From assembly GCA_019456075.1 (NCBI GenBank), contig VRUN01000014.1:1-32788 (forward strand): a stretch of 32,788 nucleotides of DNA, read 5' to 3'. The position numbers were made by a program, and so were the translations under genes. The DNA is from Candidatus Methylomirabilota bacterium. Its GTDB lineage: Bacteria; Methylomirabilota; Methylomirabilia; Methylomirabilales; CSP1-5. Shown piece by piece: positions 1-6,686 of this stretch (its first letter is position 1; each line of letters opens with the position of its first letter). Under the pieces are notes generated by a model. It did no database searches. It saw nothing but the letters and a program-made list of their open reading frames with translations, and was not told the origin of the DNA.

Positions 1-236
1 TAACCAAGTCCTGCAATTGAATAGAGATCTGGGACCACATATTGACCTATATCGCCTGATGCCTGGCCGCCAGGGATGCCCGCGAGGCTTGTCAATGCCA
101 CCCCCCGCCATCCACGGCACGGATCCCGCCCGCAAGGCTTTGATTTAGGTGGCTCAAGGGAGTTTGGGGTTGAAAAATTGCGGTAAAAACGCTAGCCTCC
201 AGCGAAAGCGGGACCGCGCAGCGCCGGGGAGACGTG
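1..236. other. Left-edge region upstream of ftsE, no certain gene
   Basis: No gene can be called here with confidence. One forward frame is open from base 2 to a TAG at 146-148 (48 codons without a start inside the window). It could be the tail of an upstream plus-strand gene, but its translation shows no recognisable motif and an open stretch this short is not rare by chance at this GC content. The remaining 88 bases before ftsE end in a purine-rich GGGGAGA at 226-232, which serves as the ftsE ribosome binding site. I found no -35/-10 pair with acceptable spacing for ftsE. Confidence 0.4.
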
Positions 237-899
237 ATGATTCAGATGTTTCATGTCTCCAAAATCTATCCGAAGGACGTTGTCGCCCTCTCGGACATCA
301 CGCTCCACATCCAGAAGAGAGAATTTGTCTTTCTCTCTGGTCCGAGTGGGGCCGGCAAGACGACCCTCCTTCGCCTCATCTTTCGCGATGAACTGCCTTC
401 CTCCGGGCAGATTCTCGTGCACGGTCGCAATGTCGTCCGACTGCGGGAGAGCAAACTACCAGCCCTGCGGCGGGGCATCGGCGTGATCTTCCAGGACTTC
501 AAACTCCTCATGGACCGGACGGTCTACGCCAATCTCCATCTGGTCGCCCGGGTCCTGGGCATCCCTGACACCATCAGCCGACGCAAGATCGGCCGCCTCT
601 TGAAAGACGTCGGCCTCATCCAGAAAGCGGACCAGACGCCCTACAAGCTCTCGGGGGGGGAACAGCAGCGCGTGGCGATCGCCCGGGCCCTCATGAGCGA
701 TCCCGTGATCCTACTGGCCGACGAGCCCACCGGCAATCTCGATCCGGATCTGGCGCTCGACGTCATGCGCCTCCTGGCCGAGGTGAACATCCGGGGGACC
801 ACCGTCGTCGTGGCGACGCACAACCCCAGGCTCGTGTCCGAGATGGGCCATCGCACCCTCATCCTGAAGCAAGGCCGCTTGGTGGAGGAGATCGCGTAA
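237..899 (+). CDS. ftsE: Cell division ATP-binding protein FtsE
   Basis: ATPase half of the FtsEX ABC-type complex, which sits at the inner face of the division site and drives septal peptidoglycan hydrolysis through a periplasmic activator. The product is 220 aa, the usual FtsE size. Walker A GPSGAGKT lies near residue 35, the Q-loop glutamine near 86, the signature LSGGEQQR near 138-145, Walker B VILLADEP near 157-164 and the H-loop histidine near 195. The N-terminal MFHVSKIYP is typical of FtsE rather than of other small ABC ATPases. A GTG at 234 is also in frame, but GGGGAGA at 226-232 is better spaced for the ATG at 237. ftsX starts 3 nt after the stop, so the two are co-transcribed and probably translationally coupled. 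Confidence 0.95.
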   Translation: MIQMFHVSKIYPKDVVALSDITLHIQKREFVFLSGPSGAGKTTLLRLIFRDELPSSGQILVHGRNVVRLRESKLPALRRGIGVIFQDFKLLMDRTVYANLHLVARVLGIPDTISRRKIGRLLKDVGLIQKADQTPYKLSGGEQQRVAIARALMSDPVILLADEPTGNLDPDLALDVMRLLAEVNIRGTTVVVATHNPRLVSEMGHRTLILKQGRLVEEIA

Positions 900-902
900 C
901 CC

Positions 903-1805
903 ATGTTCTGGGAGCGGATCCGGCACCTCGTGAGTGAGACCTTCCTCAACTTTCGGCGGGGAGGCTGGGGGGTCGTCGCCTCCGTCGGGGCCATCACCAT
1001 TGCCTTCCTGATCGCCGGAATCTTTTTACTCCTCACCCTCAATTTGAGCGCGGTGGTAGATCGATGGGCGGAAGATTTCCAGGTCGTCATCTTTCTGCAC
1101 GACAACATTACTAAGGAACAGCAGGTCCTTGTCCGGAAACGCCTGGACGGAGAGCTGGCGGTTCGCGAGGTGATCTATGTCTCGAAAAAGCAGGCGCTGG
1201 CCAAGTTTCGGAAACAGACCCGCGGCCAGGAGAGTCTCTTGGAAGGGATGAAGACCAACCCGCTCCCCGCCTCGTTCGAACTCCGGATTCATGAGAAATA
1301 CCAGACGGCCAATTCCTTAGGGCAACTGGCCGCCTCGCTCAAGCGCGTGGAAGGCGTCGAAGACGTCTTGTACGGTCAGGAGTGGGTCGAGCGCCTGACG
1401 AGTGTAGTCGAGGTGATGAAAATTGTGGGGATCGTAATCGGGGGGGTGTTGGGAGTGGCTTCGCTCTTTATCGTATCCAACACCATCCGAATGGCCGTGT
1501 ATGCCCGGGCCCAGGAAATCGAGATCATGCGCCTGGTCGGCGCGACCCGGACCTATGTCCAGATCCCCCTTATCCTTGAAGGGACCCTGCAAGGCGGACT
1601 CGGAGCCGCGTTGGCCCTGGGTCTACTCTACGTCTTGTTCCGGGCGACTTTGTGGCAAATGGACACGTCCGCCTCCATCATTTTCTCTGGACCGGAACTA
1701 GCCCAATTCCTCGAGACCGAGTACCGGATGGCCATGATCGGCATCGGGGTCTTCTTGGGCGGCGTAGCCAGTCTGGTGGCGGTCCGGCGATTTCTCAAGG
1801 TGTAA
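903..1805 (+). CDS. ftsX: Cell division membrane protein FtsX
   Basis: Membrane partner of FtsE. At 300 aa it has the standard FtsX layout: a cytoplasmic N-terminus, a first membrane segment at about 24-50, a periplasmic domain of about 120 residues, and three more membrane segments at about 173-197, 224-248 and 275-296. The stretch with NTIRMAVYARAQEIEIMRLVGA just after the second segment is the conserved MacB/FtsX coupling region that contacts the ATPase. The periplasmic domain is where FtsX family members bind their hydrolase activator, and here the next gene encodes one (EnvC-like). The start ATG is 3 nt after the ftsE stop; a GGAGGAG sits in the end of ftsE. The downstream gene begins 9 nt later. 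Confidence 0.95.
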   Translation: MFWERIRHLVSETFLNFRRGGWGVVASVGAITIAFLIAGIFLLLTLNLSAVVDRWAEDFQVVIFLHDNITKEQQVLVRKRLDGELAVREVIYVSKKQALAKFRKQTRGQESLLEGMKTNPLPASFELRIHEKYQTANSLGQLAASLKRVEGVEDVLYGQEWVERLTSVVEVMKIVGIVIGGVLGVASLFIVSNTIRMAVYARAQEIEIMRLVGATRTYVQIPLILEGTLQGGLGAALALGLLYVLFRATLWQMDTSASIIFSGPELAQFLETEYRMAMIGIGVFLGGVASLVAVRRFLKV

Positions 1806-1814
1806 GAGGAGGAG

Positions 1815-2999
1815 ATGAAGCAGATCCGCTCTGGAGTGGTGATCGCCGCGGTCGGCGTGCTGCTGCTGTCGACCGGAGGCCTGCAGGCGCGTCAGAAGCG
1901 AACCCTCCGCGAGAAGAAGCAAAAGCTCGAGACGGTGCAAAAGGAGATCGCGAAGGAACGGAAGAAGGCCCAAGAAACGGCAGCCAAAGAGGCGACCGTC
2001 CGGGCCACCCTGAAAAAGATTCAGCAAAACCTTCGGCAGAACACGAAGCAGCTCAAGACGCTCGAAGAGAAACTGAAGACCGATAAGCGGGCCATCGGGA
2101 AGAAACGGCGAAAGATTCGCCGCGCCGACCGCCAGACGCAACAGATCACCGAGCGGTGGGCCCACCGCCTCCGGGCCCTGTATAAGCAGGGACAGTTCGG
2201 TGCCTTCCGCCTGCTCTTCTCGGCCGACAGCCTCACCGACATGGCGGTCCGAATGAAATATCTCAGGACCATCACGGCCCACGATCGGGCCCTGAGCGAA
2301 CGCTATGCCGCGAGTCTGACTGCCTTGAAGAAGAAGCAGGCAGCGCTCAAGGCCCGCCTGGCCGCCCGGGCAAAGACCCAGAAGCGCCTCCAAGCAACGC
2401 AGGCGGCGATTGCGGATGAGAAATGGCGGCAGCGGATCCTGCTGGCTCGCCTGGGGGAAGAGAAGGAGGGCTATCTGACGGCCATCCGAGAGCTTGAGGC
2501 AGTCTCCACCCGTCTCCAGAAACTGATCAAACGACTGAGCAGGCAGTCCAAGACGCGATCCAAGCCATCACTCGCTCTTCCGCCCGGCCCGTTTACCGCC
2601 CGCAAGGGCAAGCTGCCCTGGCCGACCAAGGGCAAGGTGGCCTCCCGCTTTGGCCGGCAGGAGAACCACAAGTTTAAAGTCGTGACCGTCAACAAGGGGA
2701 TCGGCATTCGCGCCCCCCTCGGCCAGCAGATCCGGGCGGTGTATGGCGGCACCATCCTGTATGCGAACTGGTTCCGGGGCTACGGCAAGCTCATCATCGT
2801 GGATCACGGCCAAGGCTTCTTCTCTCTCTATGCCCACGCCTCGGAACTCCTCGTCCGGGTGGGGGATACGGTCCGGGCCGGCCAAGCCATCGGGCGGGTC
2901 GGGGAGACCGGCTCGCTCGAGGGGCCCCAGCTCTATTTTGAACTCCGCTACCGGGGAGAGCCACAGGACCCCCTCGTCTGGCTTGCCAAACGACCCTAA
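1815..2999 (+). CDS. envC: EnvC-like murein hydrolase activator with degenerate LytM (M23) domain
   Basis: Periplasmic protein of 394 aa: an N-terminal signal segment (about 1-25), a long charged coiled coil (about 28-250), a basic/proline linker, and a LytM/M23 domain (about 265-392). This is the EnvC architecture: the coiled coil binds FtsX and the LytM domain activates amidases. The zinc-site motifs of active M23 endopeptidases are not intact. Where HxxxD is expected the sequence reads NKGIGIRAP (293-301), and where GxHLHFE is expected it reads GPQLYFEL (370-377); only the middle histidine (YAH, 341) remains. It is therefore predicted to be non-enzymatic, as known for E. coli EnvC. GAGGAGGAG lies directly before the ATG. 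The order ftsE-ftsX-envC places activator and transporter in one transcript. The amidase partner is not in the window. Confidence 0.9.
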   Translation: MKQIRSGVVIAAVGVLLLSTGGLQARQKRTLREKKQKLETVQKEIAKERKKAQETAAKEATVRATLKKIQQNLRQNTKQLKTLEEKLKTDKRAIGKKRRKIRRADRQTQQITERWAHRLRALYKQGQFGAFRLLFSADSLTDMAVRMKYLRTITAHDRALSERYAASLTALKKKQAALKARLAARAKTQKRLQATQAAIADEKWRQRILLARLGEEKEGYLTAIRELEAVSTRLQKLIKRLSRQSKTRSKPSLALPPGPFTARKGKLPWPTKGKVASRFGRQENHKFKVVTVNKGIGIRAPLGQQIRAVYGGTILYANWFRGYGKLIIVDHGQGFFSLYAHASELLVRVGDTVRAGQAIGRVGETGSLEGPQLYFELRYRGEPQDPLVWLAKRP

Positions 3000-3024
3000 G
3001 AATTTCCTCGAACCATCCGCGCTG

Positions 3025-3033
3025 TGGTATACT
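3025..3033 (+). promoter_or_regulatory. Candidate extended -10 promoter for ctpA
   Basis: TGG-TATACT at 3025-3033 is an extended -10 element (TGn plus 5/6 of TATAAT), about 60 nt upstream of the ctpA start and just after the envC stop. No good -35 hexamer is found 16-18 nt upstream, which is common for extended -10 promoters. It would allow ctpA to be transcribed independently of ftsEX-envC. Supported by sequence match only. Confidence 0.4.
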
Positions 3034-3095
3034 ATTTGCACACCCCCGTGCACCCCCAAGAACATATAGCGCCGCGCGCAAAGGAGGTTCCCGCG

Positions 3096-4400
3096 ATGGT
3101 CTCCAGGAAGCAGCCGGACTGGATACGAGTCATCCTCGTGATCGCACTCTTGACCGTGGTGATCGTGATCAGCGGTGTCCACCGCCGGGTCGGGGCCAAG
3201 GAGGAGGCCTACGATACCCTCAAGGTCTTTTCCGAAGTCCTCACCCTGTTGCGGAACAACTACGTCGATTCCACCGAGTCAAAGGACCTGGTTTACGGGG
3301 CGATTAAGGGAATGCTGAGCACGTTAGATCCCCACAGCTCCTTTATGTCGCCCGAAGTCTACAAAGAGATGCAGATTGAAACCCAGGGGAGCTTCGGGGG
3401 GCTAGGGATCGAGATCACGGTGCGGGACCGGGATCTCACAATCGTCGCCCCCATCGAAGGGACGCCGGCGGATCAAGCCGGCCTCCAAGCGGGGGATCGC
3501 ATCGTCCGGATCGATGGGGAGCAGACCAAGGACATGACGCTCATGGAGGCGGTCCGGAAGCTTCGGGGACCCAAGGGTTCCGAAGTGACCGTCACCATTC
3601 TCCGGGAGGGGGCGGACCCCTTTGACGTGTCCATCACCCGCGACGTGATCGAAGTGCACAGCGTACGGGCGTCGGATCTCGGAGACGGGATCGGGTACAT
3701 TCGGGTAAACACGTTCCAGGAGCGGACCCGGCGGGACCTGGAGGCGGAACTCAACGAGCTCCAGGAAAAAGGGATGCGCGGCCTCATCCTCGACCTTCGG
3801 AACAACCCCGGGGGGCTGCTAAGTCAGGCGGTCCAGGTCGCAGATCTGTTCCTGAAGAAAGGACAGCTCATCGTTTATACTGAGGGCCGAGCGAAAAATC
3901 AGAATCTGCGCTTTGTGGACGAACATGATAATCCCCAGGACTACCCCATGGTGGTGGTGGTGAATCGAGGCTCTGCGAGTGCTTCCGAGATTGTGGCTGG
4001 AGCGTTACGAGACCATCAGCGAGCGGTCCTGGTAGGCACCCAGACCTTTGGCAAGGGGACCGTCCAGACGGTCATTCCGCTGAATGATGGGTCCGGTCTG
4101 AGGCTCACGACCGCCAGATACTTCACCCCCAAGCGCATTGCCATCGACGGCACCGGTATGACGCCGGACATCATTGTCAAACCGCCCACGCCGCCGACAC
4201 CCGCCAAGGGCCAGAAGCCGATCGGCCGGCGGACTCAGACCATCGGCGAGCAGGAGGGGGATACATCTCGCCCCCTGGGTCGGCGCACCCCTGACCCCAA
4301 GAAGGACCCACAACTCGGACGCGCAGTGGAGGTCCTCAAGGCAATCCTGATCTTCGAACGGCCTCCGAAGGCGGTCGCGTCCGGCCAAACAGACCAGTGA
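3096..4400 (+). CDS. ctpA: S41 C-terminal processing peptidase (Ctp family)
   Basis: Periplasmic serine protease of the CtpA/Prc family, 434 aa. It has an N-terminal membrane anchor or signal (about 10-27), a PDZ domain (about 95-175) and the S41 catalytic domain. The nucleophile is in RGSASASE (probably Ser295) and the general-base lysine in TFGKGTVQ (Lys320); the 25-residue spacing matches the family's Ser-Lys dyad. The LDLRNNPGG motif at 233-241 is also characteristic. The start was placed at 3096 because AAAGGAGG precedes it at 3080-3087; a GTG at 3024 in frame would add 24 residues without a signal-like character. Neighbouring envC suggests a role in turnover of envelope or peptidoglycan-hydrolase regulators, as known for Prc/CtpA, but the substrate is unknown. 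Its TGA stop lies inside the first unit of a 7-nt repeat array. Confidence 0.93.
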   Translation: MVSRKQPDWIRVILVIALLTVVIVISGVHRRVGAKEEAYDTLKVFSEVLTLLRNNYVDSTESKDLVYGAIKGMLSTLDPHSSFMSPEVYKEMQIETQGSFGGLGIEITVRDRDLTIVAPIEGTPADQAGLQAGDRIVRIDGEQTKDMTLMEAVRKLRGPKGSEVTVTILREGADPFDVSITRDVIEVHSVRASDLGDGIGYIRVNTFQERTRRDLEAELNELQEKGMRGLILDLRNNPGGLLSQAVQVADLFLKKGQLIVYTEGRAKNQNLRFVDEHDNPQDYPMVVVVNRGSASASEIVAGALRDHQRAVLVGTQTFGKGTVQTVIPLNDGSGLRLTTARYFTPKRIAIDGTGMTPDIIVKPPTPPTPAKGQKPIGRRTQTIGEQEGDTSRPLGRRTPDPKKDPQLGRAVEVLKAILIFERPPKAVASGQTDQ

Positions 4401-4518
4401 CTGGTGCTTGGTGACTAGTGATTGGTGATTAGTGATTGGTTTGTCCCAGACGAGTCGGCTTTCCGTAACGACCAACCACTAGCCACTAACGACCAGCCGC
4501 CACCCACCAGGCACTAAC
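4397..4518. repeat. Inverted pair of heptad repeat arrays (GTGAYTR / CACTAAC)
   Basis: Six contiguous 7-nt units run from 4397 to 4438 with consensus GTGAYTR. After a 31-nt spacer, seven contiguous units run from 4470 to 4518 with consensus CACTAAC, approximately the reverse complement of the left array. The first left unit contains the ctpA stop codon. The RNA can fold as a long imperfect hairpin after ctpA, so it may act as a terminator or mRNA stabiliser; there is no T-tract. It fills most of the ctpA-tsaD gap and leaves tsaD without an obvious Shine-Dalgarno sequence. Confidence 0.8.
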
Positions 4519-4533
4519 CATTTCCTTCAGACC

Positions 4534-5601
4534 ATGGCTGACCTGATTCTGGGCATCGAGACCTCGTGTGATGAGACCGCGGCTGCAGTGGTGGAAGGGA
4601 GGGAAAAGATCCGGTCCAACATTGTGGCATCTCAGGCAGCCCTGCATGCCCCGTACGGGGGGATCGTGCCCGAGCTGGCCTCCCGGCGCCATCTCGAGAT
4701 GATCGGGCCAGTCACCCGACTGGCGGTCCAGGAAGCCGGGATTACCTTTGATGATCTGACCGGCCTCGCTGTAACGGTCGGTCCCGGCCTGGTGGGCTCT
4801 CTCCTCGTGGGGGTGTCCACAGCTAAGGCGTTGGCGTACACCCTTGGGAAGCCCCTGGTCGCTGTCAACCATATTGAAGGGCATCTCCACGCGGGTCTGC
4901 TCGACCATCCACACCTCGAATGCCCCTATGTGGCCCTGGTGGCTTCGGGGGGACACACGCACCTGTACCACGCAGAGACCCCTGGGAAGTATCGCTTGCT
5001 GGGCTGTACCCGAGATGACGCGGCCGGAGAGGCCTTTGACAAGGTCGCAAAGATTCTCGGTCTGTCCTATCCCGGAGGCCCCCACATCGAACAGGTGGCG
5101 AAGACCGGAGATCCCCGCGCCGTCCCCCTCCCGCGTCCGACCCTCGGGCACGGATCACTCGACTTCAGCTTCAGCGGACTCAAGACCGCGGTTATTCATT
5201 ATCTCGAGGAAAAGGGATTCCGGGAACCCCGGAGACGGGGTGCCACAAGGACAAAAACTCCTGACCCACAACTCGTTCCCCTGGACCCCCCACTGGTGGC
5301 GGATATTGCTGCGAGCTTCCAACAGGCGGTCGTGGACGTCCTCACGCGCAATGCGATCAAGGCCGCCAAGCACGTCAGGGCACCCCGTATCCTCCTCACG
5401 GGTGGCGTAGCCTGCAACCAATCGCTTCGGCAACAGCTTGCAACAAGGGCCATCCGCGACGAGATAGAAGTGTACTGGCCCCGGCCCACACTCTGCACCG
5501 ACAACGCCGCCATGATCGCTGCGGCCGGATCCGCCCGCCTTGGCCGAGGAGAAGCGGCGTCCCTTGACCTCAACGCCGCCGCCGACCTCCCCCTCTGCTA
5601 G
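4534..5601 (+). CDS. tsaD: tRNA N6-adenosine threonylcarbamoyltransferase TsaD
   Basis: Catalytic subunit that transfers the threonylcarbamoyl group to A37 of ANN-decoding tRNAs (t6A), normally with TsaB and TsaE. The 355-aa product starts with GIETSCDETAAAVV, the family's ATP-binding N-terminus. The metal ligands are recognisable: NHIEGHLHA gives the HxxxH pair (His113, His117) and CTDNAAMIA supplies Asp323. VASGGHTHL, DDAAGEAFDK and FSFSGLKTA are also standard TsaD blocks. Near residues 228-250 there is a basic/proline insertion before the helical domain. No Shine-Dalgarno is visible upstream of the ATG at 4534, where the heptad arrays lie, so the start rests on homology. tsaB and tsaE are not in the window. 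It converges with surA across a long hairpin. Confidence 0.96.
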   Translation: MADLILGIETSCDETAAAVVEGREKIRSNIVASQAALHAPYGGIVPELASRRHLEMIGPVTRLAVQEAGITFDDLTGLAVTVGPGLVGSLLVGVSTAKALAYTLGKPLVAVNHIEGHLHAGLLDHPHLECPYVALVASGGHTHLYHAETPGKYRLLGCTRDDAAGEAFDKVAKILGLSYPGGPHIEQVAKTGDPRAVPLPRPTLGHGSLDFSFSGLKTAVIHYLEEKGFREPRRRGATRTKTPDPQLVPLDPPLVADIAASFQQAVVDVLTRNAIKAAKHVRAPRILLTGGVACNQSLRQQLATRAIRDEIEVYWPRPTLCTDNAAMIAAAGSARLGRGEAASLDLNAAADLPLC

Positions 5602-5613
5602 TGCATAGCGAAT

Positions 5614-5704
5614 AGTTGAGAGGAAAGAGCTGAGAGTGTGAAGAACCTCCCCCCAGGGTAAAGTGCAACTCTTTCCCTCAACTCTCGACTCTTAGCTCTC
5701 AGCG
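5614..5704. repeat. Heptad repeat hairpin between convergent tsaD and surA
   Basis: Left arm 5614-5641 is built of 7-nt units related to AGYTGAG; right arm 5677-5704 of units related to CTCAACT. The segment 5614-5632 is complementary to 5666-5683 with one mismatch and one bulge, giving a stem of about 17 bp and a loop of about 33 nt. It occupies almost the whole gap between two genes that point at each other, where a bidirectional terminator is expected. There is no clear T-tract on either side. Confidence 0.75.
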
Positions 5705-5708
5705 GGAT

Positions 5709-6686
5709 TTATTGGGTGAGGCGGATGTCTATGTACGCCTTCTCCTTTAACTCGGCGAAATACGCATTCGTTTGTTGCTGCATCTTCTCGGCAAAGAGGC
5801 GTTGGCGTACTTGGTCCCTGACCTTGGCAATCGGGACATCGCCGGTTGTCCGCTCCTCCACTCTGATGATATTGAGCCCCGCGGCGGTCTCAATCACGTC
5901 GCTGATTTTCCCCGGCTCCAGCGAAAACGCAACCTGCTCCAGGGCAGGATCGAGTTCCCCCCTCCGAATCACGCCCAAGTCGCCCCCCTCCTTGGCCGCC
6001 GCGCCGTCGGAATACTCTGCAGCCACTTCTTGAAACGTGGCCGCACTTTTGAGCCTCCGCAGCGCCTCCGCGGCGCGGCTCTGGGCCTGCATGACACCCT
6101 GAGGAGAAGGGTCCTCGGGAAGACGAATCAGGATATGCCGCAGCCGGACAGAGGGGAACTGGTCGAACTCATCCAAGTGGGCTTGATAATACTCGGTAAT
6201 CTCCTCCTCGGCCACGACGATGCTGGTCCGCACTTTGCGCGCGAGGAGCCGACTCACGACCATCTCCTCCGAGACTTTCGTCTTGAACTCCTTCAGGGTG
6301 AAATTCTGCTGCGCCAGCACCTCGGCGAACTCAGCATCACTGCTGATTCCGTTACTCTCCTTCATCATTTCTACGGTCGCGGTCACGTCGGTCTCATCCA
6401 CGGCGATCCCGAGCTTCTTGGCCTCCTGGAGCTGCAAGCGACGAAGGATCATGTCATCGAGAATCTGTCGCTGGGTAATTCGCATCTGATTCGCCTGCAC
6501 GTCCTCCTCCAACTCCTCCCGGATCCGCTGCATGAGAGGCTGCCCTTCCTTTTGGAGCTCGCTCAGGGTAATCACCTCGTCGTTCACCACGGCAACAACC
6601 TTATCAATGAGGAACCCCTGCCCCGCCGCCGCAGCCCTCCCCCACACGAGAAGGCAAAGGAACAGGACCTGTGGGTATCGACGCAT
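5709..6686 (-). CDS. surA: SurA-like periplasmic chaperone / peptidyl-prolyl isomerase
   Basis: Periplasmic folding factor for outer-membrane proteins. The 325-aa product has a cleavable signal peptide (about 1-21, ending in AAAA), a SurA N-terminal chaperone domain opening with IDKVVAVVNDEVITLSEL, one parvulin (PpiC) domain at about 175-270 (RLRHILIR ... GGDLGVIRRGELDPALEQVAF) and a short C-terminal helix. E. coli SurA has two parvulin domains; one is normal in many other phyla. A GTG at 6689 is in frame, but the ATG at 6686 shares its A with the mfd TGA stop (TGATG), which points to reinitiation after mfd. It is the last gene of the otsA-otsB-rfaE2-mfd-surA run. Confidence 0.9.
   Translation of the reverse strand: MRRYPQVLFLCLLVWGRAAAAGQGFLIDKVVAVVNDEVITLSELQKEGQPLMQRIREELEEDVQANQMRITQRQILDDMILRRLQLQEAKKLGIAVDETDVTATVEMMKESNGISSDAEFAEVLAQQNFTLKEFKTKVSEEMVVSRLLARKVRTSIVVAEEEITEYYQAHLDEFDQFPSVRLRHILIRLPEDPSPQGVMQAQSRAAEALRRLKSAATFQEVAAEYSDGAAAKEGGDLGVIRRGELDPALEQVAFSLEPGKISDVIETAAGLNIIRVEERTTGDVPIAKVRDQVRQRLFAEKMQQQTNAYFAELKEKAYIDIRLTQ

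Noticed and set aside
2-148. Open frame entering from the left edge
   Set aside because: 48 codons without any motif and with some codons unusual for the neighbours. Possible gene tail but not supportable.
1815-2999. Active M23 endopeptidase
   Set aside because: Two of the three zinc-ligand motifs are lost, so an enzymatic call is not supported.
4397-4518. CRISPR array
   Set aside because: The units are 7 nt with no spacers, so this is not a CRISPR.
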